From positions 79,531,641 to 79,595,640 of the forward strand of contig OY744606.1 of NCBI GenBank assembly GCA_963556255.1: a stretch of DNA of 64,000 nucleotides, read 5' to 3'. Shown in pieces: positions 10,980 to 22,400 of this stretch (positions within the stretch are counted from its first letter, which is position 1; each line of letters starts with the position of its first letter). The DNA comes from Allolobophora icterica. Lineage: Eukaryota; Annelida; Clitellata; Crassiclitellata; Lumbricidae. A program made the translations under genes and the position numbers. Below the pieces are notes generated by a model, which was not told the origin of the DNA, ran no database searches, and saw nothing but the letters and a program-made list of their open reading frames with translations.

Positions 10980-11060
10980 CTTATAGGGCGAAGTGCACAC
11001 TTAAAAGAGGTGTGTAATTATTGTGAACAGTTCTCACCGTTCGTATAGCATCCCGTGTCG
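10980..11060 (-). repeat. ACACACCTCTTTTAA-motif dispersed repeat
   Basis: A minus-strand copy of the motif is also seen at about 6128, 36565, 36660 and 42045. It is followed by 'gaacagttctcaccgttcg', a word also found near 35500 and 38660. Confidence 0.5.
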
Positions 11061-11109
11061 TTTAAGAGACAGGTCCTCCACGCCTGATCATTTGAGGCAG
11101 TGCATATTT

Positions 11110-11500
11110 TAAGGAATTTTGACTAGGCTACTGGGACAAAATTTTGGAACTCGTCTCTCAAAAACTTTTATGACTTTTTCTGGGAATTCATCTCCCCGAA
11201 AAAGTTGATGACCTTTTTTTAGGAAGTCATCTCCCAAAAAAGTCACCTCCCGAAAACCGCTTATGACCTTTCTTGGGAATTCTTCTCAAAAAAAAGTTGA
11301 TGACCTTTTTTTAGGAAATCATCTCCCGAAAAAGTCATCTCCCGAAAACAATTGATGACTTTTTTTACAAATTGAAAAAGTTGATGACCTTTTTTTAGGA
11401 AGTCATCTCCCGAAAACGTCACCTCCCGAAAACAGTTCATGACCTTTTCTTAGGAATTCATCTCCCGAAAAAGTTCATGACCTCTTTGGCAATTTACTAC
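11110..11500. repeat. Minisatellite with 'tcatctcccgaaaa' units
   Basis: Imperfect tandem units of roughly 55-60 bases contain 'gttgatgacctttttt', 'aggaagtcatctcccg' and 'aaaaagtcacctcccg'. A shorter 'actactgggacaaat' repeat follows to about 11640. Non-coding. Confidence 0.8.
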
Positions 11501-11644
11501 TGGGGCAAATCTGAAAACTCTTCAACATTTTGTCCCACTACTTATACTTTAACCATACATTGCCTGGGACAAATCAGCCTAACTACTGGGACAAATCCTA
11601 ACACTACTGGGACATTTGTCTCACTAGTTATACAGTTAAAATAT

Positions 11645-12480
11645 GCCCTGATAGGCCTCACATCCAAAGGGCAGCCGCCACGCAGCAAAAAGTTGACGAA
11701 GTCAGTCAGCGCACTCAGTAATGCAGCAGAGGACTCGCGATGGTTCACCAGATCCAAGAGATATCCAGGGCGAAGTCCATCTGGTCCCCCAGCAGAACCT
11801 GTCGGAAACGAACGAATAGCTTCCAACACATCAGACTCCGTGATCTGAAGAGGAGTGGTGGCTTCTGGGTCCGGAAGATCTAGCAAGCCATCTGGATGTT
11901 GGTCTGCCGGATGTTCTCAAGGAGAATCTGTAGGTTCTCCTCATTCAGAGGTGCAGGATGGCTTTGGTCAGATAAAATACGAACAGCTGCGCGGATGTTC
12001 CCATCGTCCAGTTTGGAGTTGATGGCTGCGACGAGGGCCTCTGAATTGCGTGATGAACTGCTGCGACCGGCTCCAGAGGGGCGCATAACCTGGTCCAATC
12101 CCTGACCCTGAGACCATGCCTGGACACGGCCCTTGATGACGCTGGCCATGTTCCGCCTACGACCCACCCGAGATGGTTGCACCAGAACGCATGGGGCGAA
12201 CTGCATGAGCGCCCGCCAGTCATCCAGTGAACCTGGACTGCTGCAAATACTACGCAGGATCCCCGATAGAGCAATATGCTTAAGGAGTGGACCCCAGGAT
12301 CCGGGTGCGTAAACAGATCGAAACGGCCGGCTTTCTCCGGCTGCTGCAACGAACCCTCATCAGCGACAACATGATCTTCTACGCTCCGATCATCCAAGAT
12401 CACAGCTAATGTAGGAGGAACCGATGGACTCGCAGCTCGGAGGCAGCTCACGTTGGCATTGTGCGATGCAGTCATAGGCG
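11645..12480 (-). pseudogene. Non-LTR retrotransposon fragment (N-terminal part of RT ORF)
   Basis: On the minus strand two overlapping frames (11880-12206, then 11542-11886) join into a protein segment. It has a helical region (IRAAVRILSD) followed by a PTGSAGGPDGLRP motif that precedes the reverse transcriptase fingers in R2-like and related LINEs. Coding identity stops at about 11650, before the catalytic motifs, so it is 3'-truncated. A frameshift near 11880 separates the parts. The upstream extension to about 12480 is in another frame and weaker. A C-terminal fragment that may belong to the same family lies on the plus strand at 14930-15335. Confidence 0.6.
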
Positions 12481-12594
12481 GGAGTTTCAAACCAGGACAT
12501 GGATTGTTACGAGGACCATGTTGATGTACAGTGCCATCGCCCAGATGAAGCTGCCTTGTGGCAAGGCAATGGCTGCAAACTCCGCTAGCTTTGC

Positions 12595-12702
<108 letters not shown>

Positions 12703-13018
12703 TGATGTAAGAATATTCAATGAATCTGAGAAAATCGTAACCTGACAATTATTATAACATTCACAGTTTAGAAATCATAGAACAGTTTCTGGGTGTAATT
12801 ACAGTCAACTTCGCTGCATAAAAACCAGTTCAACAGCCCTGTTAGCAATATGATATCGTTAAATGTTGGATAAAACTTGATTCTCTTTACACACCTTTTT
12901 AAAAATTAACTCCAGAGGATATATAATTATCAACCCGTAAGCTGACCGTTCCTTTTATCGACAGATTCTACATCAACATAGAAAGTGTACGTCATCAGTC
13001 GTAACAAACAGAAGTTGT
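12703..13018. other. Isl intron 1 sequence without visible features
   Basis: AT-rich sequence between a microsatellite and the left end of a hAT element. I see no gene, RNA or repeat structure in it. Confidence 0.4.
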
Positions 13019-13026
13019 TGCGCAAC

Positions 13027-13934
13027 CAGTGCGTCTGATTTAAGGCGATCGATCGATCGCTCTCCTTGGTCGCTCGCCTAGCAAAGGTACCGGCGAGCGA
13101 TTTACCGCTCGCCTAGACGAAGGCTTCTCACCGTCGGTGACAGTCGGTCGTCGCTCGCTGAGTCTGAGTTAGATTATAACCATAGACGAACATGGAGCCA
13201 GACCATTATTTTTTACCTAATAGAGATTACTTTAATTTACTTAGTTGCGGCAGCTGCGAATGGGTGCCGTGACCTGTCCTAATTACTGCTGACTGCTCAC
13301 TCCAATTTCGTGCAATATGATTGGCCATAACAAAACACCCGACACCTCACGCCGCGTGACATCATCCGTAACAGGACCAATTTCGGAAATTATTTTAAAC
13401 AACAATGGCTGCGAAGATGAGCAAGTCGAATAATAATGTAGGCCTACAGTTGAGCACGTATCTGTCATGGAAATTAGGCGACTCGTTCGATGTCGATGTA
13501 GCCGAATATTAGAAAACCGTCGGACTGTGAACAAAATAGTCCTGCAAGTCCTGCAGAAAGCACGTCGATAAAATTCGAATGGATTACCGGCTGAAAGGTC
13601 AAGCCAAAAATGAGTGTTCAACGTATGTTGAAGGCTCAACCAACGTTGTGAAATCAGCACTTCATCTTACGTCAATGGTAGGTTTCTAGTGAATGTTCAT
13701 TCATTCATTTATTCTGAGAATCTATGTAGCGCCTCTTCAAGAGACCTACTCATACAACATAATTTGAATTGGGATTGGCCTACTAGATGATTTTATATGC
13801 AGTTGTACGAACGAATACGATACATAAAATATGCGGGACACAAAAGCTCCCAAGGTCGACCGCGCATCGCTCGCCTACTCGACCCAGCGCGATCGATTTT
13901 CAACCCGCCTACTATTTTCAAATCAGACGCACTG
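13027..13934. mobile_element. hAT-type element, non-autonomous, 908 bp
   Basis: The ends are CAGTGCGTCTGATTT and its exact reverse complement, flanked by the 8-bp duplication TGCGCAAC (13019-13026 and 13935-13942). GCTCGCC words are repeated in both subterminal regions, as expected for transposase-binding sites of hAT elements. A 125-codon minus-strand frame (13283-13660) has no domain I recognise. It sits in Isl intron 1. Confidence 0.88.
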
Positions 13935-13984
13935 TGCGCAACTATACAATGAATGTATCAAAAAATAATTAACGACGAGATTAT

Positions 13985-13991
13985 TGTTAAC

Positions 13992-14029
<38 letters not shown>

Positions 14030-14150
14030 CACAAACATTTTTAACGCAAGCAAAGTCAAGCAGAAATGCGAATCTGAAGCGCTGTTAGTGAGTCGCCAGG
14101 TGAAGAGCAAATTAGATATCCAAATATTTGAAAGTCAATGAGAAATTTGA
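13985..14150. repeat. (AAT)n/(ATT)n plus 'aacgcaagcaaagtca' repeat
   Basis: A short AAT-to-ATT palindromic microsatellite at 13985-14030 is joined to a dispersed repeat with the words 'acaaacatttttaacgc' and 'cagaaatgcgaatctg'. The same repeat, also next to AT-rich triplet DNA, occurs at about 16665-16730 and, reversed, at 47315-47390. Confidence 0.65.
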
Positions 14151-14341
14151 GTTTTGAGGCGTTTCTTAAAGGCAGATATAGAGTTCTAACTTCAAGCATC
14201 GAACAGACACTGGTAGGCGATTCCAGAGTGCAGTCATTGGCTTGAGCGAAACATGATTGCCTCAGACTTATCCGGGTTTATGGCAGGCCAGACCGTTGAA
14301 GCACAACCGCGCATGCACTGAAGAGAGACACTCTTCAAGTA

Positions 14342-14430
14342 TTATATACTATTGTATCGTATCGTATTGTATTTTAGTGTATCGTATCGTATTGTATTGT
14401 ATTGTATTGTATTGTATTGTATTGTATTGT
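14342..14430. repeat. (ATTGT)n repeat serving as the exon 2 acceptor tract
   Basis: Pentanucleotide ATTGT repeats run straight into the AG at 14431-14432. The pyrimidine tract of the LIM1 exon is thus made of microsatellite sequence. Confidence 0.85.
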
Positions 14431-14432
14431 AG

Positions 14433-14622
14433 GTAAGAAGCGGATATCCGTCTGTGCTGGATGTCGTGATGAGATCCTCGACCAGTACATCCTACGAGTG
14501 TCACCTGATCTGGAATGGCATGCCACCTGTCTCCGTTGTGTCGAATGTGGTCAGATGCTCGATGAGAATTGCACGTGCTTCGTCCGGCAAGAGAAAACAT
14601 ACTGCAGGACAGATTACATCAG
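14433..14622 (+). CDS. Isl: Isl exon 2: LIM1 domain
   Basis: Encodes about residues 22-85 of the predicted protein. The first LIM domain has the zinc ligands in order (CAGC, H in EWHATC, CVEC, CTCF, CRTD). It contains the Islet hallmark [14 protein letters not shown] and the following TCFVR segment, so the class is not in doubt. LIM1 binds zinc and, with LIM2, recruits the LDB/CLIM cofactor in the nucleus. The exon begins after AG at 14431-14432 (phase 1) and ends at 14622 (phase 2) before the donor GTATTC. A long (AAT)n array begins only about 25 bases into the intron. The domain differs from vertebrate ISL1 at many non-ligand positions. Confidence 0.95.
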
Positions 14623-14647
14623 GTATTCGATGAAACTAAATACTGTC

Positions 14648-14929
<282 letters not shown>

Positions 14930-15335
14930 TAGACGGGAAAAGACCTGATGGTCAAACTCTGATTCCGTGGAACAGCGGGCGTTCCCTGATTTGGGACGTA
15001 ACGATCATCGACACTTTTGCGCCATCATATTTGGCCGAGACATCTACAGCAGCGGGAGGAGCCGCAGAAATAGCCGCAACTCGAAAGAAATCCAAATATG
15101 CGGAGCTATCGTTGAGATATTGCTTCACTCCAATCGCAATAGAAACGATGGGACCTATGGACCACGAAGGCTTGGCATTCATCAAAGAACTAGGCCGACG
15201 GTTGACGAGAATAACGGAAGATCCTCGAGAAACGTTCTTCCTGTTACAAAAACTATCAATCACAATCCAGAGGTTCAATGCTATCGCGTGCCTAGGCACG
15301 ATGGGGAATCTCCGACCAGAATCCCGACTTTAATG
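14930..15335 (+). pseudogene. Transposon-encoded C-terminal domain, possible PD-(D/E)XK nuclease
   Basis: Translated from about 14930 with one frame change near 15020, it reads KRPDGQTLIPW, then SLIWDVTI, then ATRKKSKYAEL, then IETMGPM, ending about 15333. This is a recurring C-terminal segment of invertebrate transposon proteins that I associate with R2-like LINEs. The PD..D spacing resembles the restriction-like endonuclease of that group. A second, short copy of the extreme C-terminus (QRLNATAFLGT) lies at about 15608-15690. The fragment is trapped between two microsatellites. The family assignment is inference. Confidence 0.5.
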
Positions 15336-15366
15336 TAACCGGATAATGATAACGCAATGATTGGAA

Positions 15367-15607
<241 letters not shown>

Positions 15608-15924
15608 ATCCAACGCCTTAACGCCACTGCCTTCCTAGGCACTTTTGCTCCGCCGGATCTTGAGCCGTCCCAGAATGGTGTTTTTTAATTCTCCTGATAA
15701 TTTTTAATTTCCGAGGGATCTGAGGTAACTCAAAAAAAAATAAGACGATTTATATAGCACCGTATGACAGGTAAAGCCGAGGCTGTAAATGAGTTCAAAA
15801 ACACAATGACTGTCACAAGATGCTTTAAAAAGAAAGGTCGTGAGTTGTGATTTGAATGTCTCTAGAAGACCGGAGAGACAGTTAGAGCGGTTAAAATCAA
15901 GCAGTAAGGCAGACTTGTTGTCCT

Positions 15925-16155
15925 CGAGACCAAGGTCTTGGTCTCGAATGCACTCGAGTTCGTTTTTAAAAGCCTTGGTCTTAGACTTGAGACCAAAAGT
16001 CTGGGTCTTGGTCTTGGTCTTGAGGTTCAAAGTCTTGGTCTTGGTCTTGAGGTTCAAAGTCTTGGTCTTGGTCTGGAGGTTCAAAGTCTTGGTCTTGGTC
16101 TTGGTCTCGAGGTTCAAAGTCTTGGTCTTGGTCTTGAGGTTTAAGGTCTTGACAA
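15925..16155. repeat. 'gtcttggtcttgaggttcaaa' minisatellite
   Basis: About six units of 30-36 bases carry GTCTTG runs followed by 'aggttcaaa'. Every phase on both strands is open, which gives misleading LGLGL and TKTKT frames. Confidence 0.9.
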
Positions 16156-16249
16156 CAAGATTGAGTACAGGATACAGTATGTAGTAGTGGTCACAGTTGA
16201 CACAGTTAAAATGAGCAAGGCCACCCTTTCCTCCGCCTTCCAATCTCTC

Positions 16250-16520
<271 letters not shown>

Positions 16521-16521
16521 T

Positions 16522-16730
16522 TGGGCATCGCTCGTTAATAAGCTCATGCCCTGCGCTTAGCGTATAAGTTACTCTTTATAAATTCCGAGATTTCGCTTAC
16601 GACACTTGTAAGCGTGCAAACAGAGGCAGAGCAGCTGAGAAAGGTTTCCTTATTTATTTATTATTTATTTTGTTACGAACATTTTAACGCGCGCAAAGTC
16701 ACACAGAAGTGCGAATCTGGGGCGCGGAAA
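16522..16730. repeat. Two dispersed repeat fragments
   Basis: 16522-16585 carries 'aataagctcatgccctgcgcttag', a family also found at 28780-28850 and, reversed, at 17240-17310 and 38410-38475. 16665-16730 carries the 'aacgcgcgcaaagtca' repeat seen beside AAT arrays elsewhere. Confidence 0.55.
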
Positions 16731-17184
16731 TCCTTCCCAAAGTCAAAGAACCTTGACGCCATGGAAGCAGTAGCATCCACAGCATTCCTATTACCAGGTC
16801 TTCAATGCAGACCATTCGTGCGTGAAACGAGGACCACAACCGACTTGCAAATCCCGCTTTGCAGTTTATCAATAGCAATGTTTACACAACGCTGTCGGCT
16901 CACGCAGGCGCACTGCTGCCTCTGCCGGCTTTTCTATGCACTAACTTCAAGAGCATTGGCGCCATGTACAGCGTTATTTTTCCGATGCGCATGCGTAATG
17001 AACCACTTCCGGTCGATGCATGTCACGCCTGTAAAACAGAGAGGAAATTATTGTCGAGGTAACAAACGAAATGAGGCGCAATAGAGCTCGTGTGTGCGAG
17101 ATAAATGGTTGATCCTTGGTTATGCGAACAATGGCGATTGTTCGGTGTCGACAAGAATTGTCGAGACTGTGAATGTGTACTCCT
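16731..17184. other. Isl intron 2 sequence, no gene seen
   Basis: Mixed-composition sequence with two overlapping frames (16614-17084 and 16859-17062) that show no recognisable domain. I see no repeat structure. Confidence 0.3.
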
Positions 17185-17330
17185 CGAATTAGCCTATGAA
17201 CAGCAACCAGGGTTCGTTTGTTCGCTCAGGTATTCGTAAACTCCAAATTTCTAAAGTGCTACTCAGAAGCTGAGCCCAGGGCACCAGCTGATTCACGAGC
17301 GCTGCGTCGAAGTGGAGGACCAGGTCCGGT
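17185..17330 (-). repeat. 'ctggtgccctgggctcag' dispersed repeat
   Basis: Minus-strand copy of the family also at 16522-16585, 28780-28850 and 38410-38475. Shared words are 'ggtgccct.cgcttag' and 'gcgct..agaaat'. Confidence 0.55.
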
Positions 17331-17534
17331 TCTGTTGCGACCTGATTATTAGCGGACAATGACACTTGGCACTGATTCATGTAACAGTGTAAACTATATA
17401 CAGTGAACGTAGACTTTTGTGTGTCATGTTTGTTAGGCCTATAGTGAATGTCTCGTACACCATCAGTGTTTAGAGCCTCTGGAAATTAATGCAAATATTA
17501 GGTAAATCCTCAACGCTGGTTTCTATTGTAAAGT

Positions 17535-17735
17535 ACTCGATGTTATTGTGCATTTATTAAACGCCGCTATCTAATGACCATTGACCAAGCATCAATCGAT
17601 GGCGTTGACCAATTGTGAGTGAAGGACTTCTCCGGGTACCTATAGGCTTACAGTGACCGTCTCAGGAGAGGAGGATCGAACCCATAGTCTCCGCGAAACA
17701 AAGCGAGCGCTCTAAACATTCGCACACACTGTATG
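17535..17735 (-). repeat. SINE family A, full-length-looking copy
   Basis: On the minus strand it has a box-A-like TTTAGAGCGCTCG and a box-B-like GGGTTCGATCC, so the head is tRNA-derived. A body with 'acggtcactgtaagcc' and 'gaagtccttcactcac' follows. It ends in a 'ggcgtttaataaatg' 3' end that resembles a LINE-borrowed tail. It serves as the uninterrupted reference for the copy split by a hAT element at 34152-35356. Confidence 0.7.
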
Positions 17736-17865
17736 CAGTTTTCAGTTTAACGACACTGTGTGATTACAAAGGTCATTATCGTCGCCCTCCTCCTCAATCC
17801 GGGCTTCGGACTGGCACTGTCAGATTACGAGCAGTGCCAGAGTTTTTCTCGCATACAATATCCCA
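17736..17865. repeat. SINE-like family D ('gggactggcac' family)
   Basis: Words 'gtttaacgacactgtgtgat', 'cgtcgccctcctcc' and 'ggactggcactgtcagatta' recur at about 5787-5880, 37085-37175, 38465-38545, 39765-39885, 41755-41835 and 61750-61860. The sequence TGTCGTTAAAC is a word I know from 3' regions of molluscan SINEs. Confidence 0.6.
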
Positions 17866-19700
17866 CTACTTGTATAGGATATACCTATTCAACACCTTCA
17901 CACAAGAGCAGTTAAATCTATTAATCACCTACCGTGCCACCCTTATAATTATATAATATACACCTTCTCAATTAATGGTGTGTAAAAACAGCGCTGTTAT
18001 CGTTACTGCTACAGTGACGACTAGGTGCACATATATATATATACAAACATTCGGCTATAGTGTTAGTCTCGAAAGTCAGATTGATTGCCTTCGAGTCCGG
18101 TATACTTTGATGTAATTGTAAAATATTAGTAATTTATGTCGCGCCAGTGTCTAAAGCACAAGGCATCAACCGATGGAGCACGAAGACAAAAACGTGTAAT
18201 TAAATAGCCTTACATGAAGTGCTTGCATACTCGATATGCATAGATATGCAATAGAAACCGGTTTCAATAGGATCTCTGAAACAACACGAGTTTTCCCAAT
18301 ATGATGTTAAAAGTTGATTGGCATTGTCTATGACTTTCTAGAAAACGTACATGAACTCAAATGAAGACTATTTTTCAAGCTGTATTTTCAGTAATTGTTA
18401 TTGTAATCGTACATTTATTAAGAGCGCACGCTCAACGATTCAGAGGCGCTCCCGCCCAAGTCAGTGCTGTCACTAACAACTAAAATGGACTTCTTTAGGA
18501 CTCTCCAGTGATTATATCTAAACAGACATATTTCTTACTCAGGAGCTCAAAGGGACGTCTTGCATGCCTTACTAAAATATCTTCCTCCATAAGCTTATAC
18601 ATAAATTATTCCAATTTTCCAGCAAGTGTAACACAATCCCGGAGTGTTTTCCCAACATCACGGTTCCGCTGTAAACCGTCTGATAGTACCGACTACATTC
18701 CTAGAGATTGACCTCCGTTCAACAGACCGATTATATGCCGTTTCCTACGCTCGTTTTCCTGCACCGTTCGCCAACAGTATTTACACTAGGGTGTAGAATC
18801 TCCGAGTCCGTCACGACAAACGAAAACTCCCTGTACGCCACGCCGCCAGCCGGCCAACCACGGACGCTAGATATCTCCGGAACGGAAATCGTAGCGTGGA
18901 CGGCTCTGAAACCGACTCCTTGCCTCCGCTGGACGCTTTGATTGAATCATCATTTCCTTTCATCGTCCAGTTACCGTGCAATTAGTTGACAGCGCACAAA
19001 TACGGTAATAGTTGATATCGGAGGGGAAGGCGTCCGGGGCGGCCGTATCGACAGTCACGCCACGTCTCAAGTAGCCACGGACGAAACGAGTCAACAGACC
19101 TCGTCGATCGTCTGCCTTCTTGAAATCTAATTACGTCCAATGAATAATTTTGTTTACAAAACCGTGCTCCGCTTTTTCCCAACCGATTGGCTTAAGGCAA
19201 ACCTAAAGCCTACGACGAGCGGCCATTGTTTAATTTTGAAAATCGGTGTTACCGTATACTGTTGAATTTATGCTAAGCGAAGAAATTCTGTAGCGCAAAT
19301 TTTTGACGTGAATTGTGCCGTTTCATACAGTTAAATCAATTGTTGCCATTTTAAAATTACACTGCACAAGTTAGAATTAGCATGTGCGCTCTTAAAATGA
19401 AATTAAATTAAAATCAATAAAAAATTATGGAACTGAAAAAGAAGTAGGCCACTACTATTTTCTGACAGTAATTGATTAAGAAAAATATTTAACGTTTAAA
19501 CTTGCATTATACACATAATAATTATTTAAATAAAATTTCCATGAATTTTACATTTTAATTGGAATTTTGCATTTATATTTAAATCTATAATTCGCTTGAC
19601 AGTTGCATTGACGTCAAAGTTTACATGCACACAGGACATTTACAATGATATTTACTTTAAACTTGCATTTACAATCACATTTTTGCATTGGCGATGAAAT
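17866..19700. other. Isl intron 2: mostly single-copy sequence
   Basis: Contains a fragment with 'tttattaagagcgcacgctc' near 18410-18450. A GC-richer, repeat-free block follows at about 18640-19200 with homeodomain-like TCTAATTACG (about 19128), forkhead-like TTGTTTAC (about 19150) and a CCAAT-type word. AT-rich DNA runs up to exon 3. I see no coding exon. The 18640-19200 block is a possible intronic enhancer. Confidence 0.3.
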
Positions 19701-19718
19701 CCAAATCTGTGTTCCTAG

Positions 19719-20005
19719 GTTGTTCGGAGCGAAGTGTGCATCGTGTAGACAGTTCTTTTCTGAGCATGATCTCGTGATGCGCGCTCGTAGTAGCATCTAC
19801 CACGTCGACTGCTTCCGGTGCGTTGCCTGCAACCGACGCCTCATCCAAGGCGACGAGTTCTGCCTCCGGGATGCTGGTCTGCTCTGCCGAGCCGACCATG
19901 ATGTCGCCGAGGTGACGACGAATGATGAAGTCAGTTTTGGAAATGATAACGACAGCAACGACACGCAGTTCAATGCATTCAACAACAACAACAATGATAC
20001 GAAGA
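19719..20005 (+). CDS. Isl: Isl exon 3: LIM2 domain and linker
   Basis: Encodes the second LIM domain (CASC, H and C in [23 protein letters not shown]), about residues 86-150, with the Islet-type FRCVAC and GDEF motifs. It follows exon 2 in phase 2 (AG plus G makes the Arg codon). After LIM2 the frame stays open through an acidic, Asn-rich linker to a GTAAGC donor at 20006, phase 1, which matches an acceptor at 28431. An earlier donor (GTGACG at 19912, phase 0) could pair with an acceptor at 28481, giving a form without the linker. The longer version is preferred because its donor is stronger. LIM2 completes the cofactor-binding pair. Confidence 0.9.
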
Positions 20006-20029
20006 GTAAGCTCGCATATCTTTTGATAA

Positions 20030-20220
20030 TTCGGGACACATCGTTTTGGTTTTATTTATATACATCGGGTGACTATGTTTTAAAGGTGTCTAAAGACAGA
20101 GCTTTAGCCAACCAGATATCATGTGCTACACTTATATAGAATAGGTAACACAGTTTTAAAGGTGTTTAAAGACAGCACTTTAGCCAATCGGGTACCGTGT
20201 GTCACTGTAATAGGTGCTCT
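20030..20220. repeat. Two tandem pieces of the ACACCTTTAAAAC dispersed family
   Basis: Reverse-complement copies of the motif ('ttttaaaggtgtctaaagac') occur at 20079 and 20152, each followed by 'actttagccaat' and 'gtgtcac'. The spacing of about 73 bases suggests a local duplication. Confidence 0.5.
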
Positions 20221-20247
20221 AAATGAGTTATATATCTATATAGTTAT

Positions 20248-21220
20248 ATGTTAGCGGCTGGGTCAGTTTTTAACCAGTCCTATGCTGATGACCTGCAAGC
20301 CTATGTACACTGCCCTGCTGTCCGGGCTGTTGCAGCTGTGGAAACCATGACCCGTGCCATGGAATCCCTGCAGGCCTGGATGTCTGCAAACCGCTTAAGA
20401 CTTAATCCGGTTAAGACGCAGTTTATATGGCTTGGCACACCCCAGCAGCTCTCCAAAATCGATTTGACTTCTCTTGCCTTGCAATTCCCACACCTTACTT
20501 TTTCGACCTGGGTCCGGGACTTGGGAGTCATCCTGGACCAGGAACTTGCATTTACGCGGCACATAAACCTTCTCTCCCGCAGCTGTTATTACCAGCTCCG
20601 GCAGCTGAAGGTGATTTCCCGTTCTTTGTCCTCTGGTGCAGCTTCCACACTTGTCCATGCATTTGTTGTTTCTCGACTGGACTACTGCAGTGCCATATAT
20701 AACGGACTGCCGGCCTGCCGGATTGAGCCCCTGAATATAATCCTGCGTTCTGCTGCCCGCCTTATAGGCCGCATCCCCAAGTTTGGCAGAGTGTCTGCGT
20801 ATATGAGGGATGTCCTACACTGGCTCCCCTACCCGCAACGCATCACTTATCGAATCTCTGCCTTGGTTCGGCGATGCTTTGAAGGCGTGGCCCCTCCATA
20901 CCTGCGGGAGCTCTGCTGTCCCACTTCGTGTTCGCAACGTCGTTGCTCTCTCCGCTCAGCTGGGCAGGCTGAACTTATTGTTCCCCGTGCGCGGACAGCC
21001 ATACAACAGCGCCGTGCCTTCTCTGTGGCTGGCCCAATGACCTGGAATGGGCTCCCTACCAAACTCCGCCAAATACCGATTGGTCATTTCACCTTGTTTC
21101 TTACTGTTCTCAAAACTGCGTTGTTCGACCGTGGTTGGGCTGGGAGCGCTCCTGAGTAGGCAATCTTGAAGTCTTGAAGGGGCGCTATAAAAAACTGCTT
21201 TAATAATAATAATAATAATG
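20248..21220 (+). pseudogene. 5'-truncated L2/CR1-like retrotransposon (RT C-terminal half)
   Basis: An uninterrupted frame of about 300 codons starts just before the YADD-type catalytic motif (QSYADDLQAYVH). It continues through the LGVILD motif, LDYCSAIYNGLP and the C-terminal W.GLP segment (MTWNGLPTKL), so it is the 3' half of a reverse transcriptase. After the stop (21157-21159) the 3' end reads 'aggggcgctataaaaaac' and ends in AAT repeats to about 21220. Typical 5' truncation during target-primed reverse transcription explains the missing front. The frame is intact, so the insertion is fairly recent. Confidence 0.8.
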
Positions 21221-21242
21221 TATAAATATATTAACAATTTAA

Positions 21243-21560
21243 ACATTCGATAGTGTAGTGGTTAGCGTACTGCACTGTCAATCGAGAGGTCGGGGTTTCA
21301 AATGCCCACAAGGGCAGTAATTTGGTTCGAGATTTCTGCTCCACGTGTGCCCCCTAGCCAGATCAGCTGTAATGAGTACACTGACCGCACCCTGTCGGTG
21401 GAAGATCAGCCACCCGCCATCATATGCCGAGGTTAAGAAAATGAAGTCGCTAACACTCCATACACATGGCTGCCCCAGAGCTAGCTTAAGGGACTGCAAA
21501 AAATAGTTTGTGTAAATATTACCTGTATATGCATATCTCTTTCTTTGAGCCCTAACAAGT
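21243..21560 (+). repeat. SINE family E, tRNA-derived
   Basis: The head has a box-A-like AGTGGTTAGCGTA and a box-B-like GGGGTTTCAAATGCC. The body has 'ttcgagatttctgctccacg', 'cagctgtaatgagtacactg' and 'tgtcggtggaagat'. The same body and head occur at 32395-32640 (minus) and 37850-38160 (plus). Confidence 0.7.
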
Positions 21561-22385
21561 ACTATGTAAAAGCATCTACTCAAATTTGAATTTTTTATAA
21601 ATTGAGTTTTTAATAGGGAATAGACAACTACTAGTATCAGTTGGAAAAATATGTTTCTGTATCATTATATAAAGTCGATTTTAACATATTATTATGAATT
21701 TTTTACTATATAAGAGCTATTGTCACATGTTAAACTTCAAAATGTGTAAGTCCGAAATTGAATTAAATAGGAATAAATATGCCTAATAAACTACTTGCGT
21801 ATTATTTTGTGATATGAAAATGTAAAAAGTAACCTTAAATAACTTCTGTTTAATCTATAATTAATTTTTATTACTTTAAATATTAGATAAGAACTGTGTA
21901 CTTTGTTTGCAACATTTAACATTGCATATAAATATGAGATAGCTGGTTTGATGCTAACTTAGTTAGATTATAAGGTTTAGAAGCATTTGTAAGTAAATTT
22001 AATAAATTTTTTAAAGCCTAAAGGCCACCAAAAATGAATAAGCCTTGCAGGCAACAAAATCAGTATTGAAAAAGAGACAAAAGAGCCTTCTATTGCCATT
22101 AAAAGAACCTTATGGTAAAAAAGAGAGCCTTTGGACCAAAGAGTAAAGAAAAAGCTGAATGGCCAAATGAATTATATATAAATTAATATTAATCTATATC
22201 AATGAACTTAACAGACGTCAACAGCCTTTGTAGCTATTGGATATCGTTGAACAATGGATTACGATTGGTTGAATAGACTCACTAGAGCGCTGTCTTTAGA
22301 AACCTTTAAATCTGCGTCAACCGAGCCTATATAAGTTTGAGATACGATAGATGTTTAATCAAATCTTAATGAAATAGCTATTGAA
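21561..22385. other. AT-rich intron 3 sequence with a dispersed-repeat copy
   Basis: 21590-22200 is AT-rich without recognisable features. About 22210-22350 is a copy of the dispersed family with 'agacgtcaacagcctttg' and, about 90 bases on, 'tttagaaacctttaaatc' and 'gcctatataagt'. The second LINE is inserted just after it. Confidence 0.45.
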
Positions 22386-22400
22386 ATAGGTGCCCATCAT

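Noticed and set aside
15704..16243. 179-residue minus-strand frame with TKTLNLKTK repeats and plus-strand LGLG frames
   Set aside because: The minisatellite unit lengths keep several phases open; no codon bias or domain.
16614..17084. 156-residue frame as a gene
   Set aside because: The beginning is the 'aacgcgcgcaaagtca' repeat, and no domain is recognisable.
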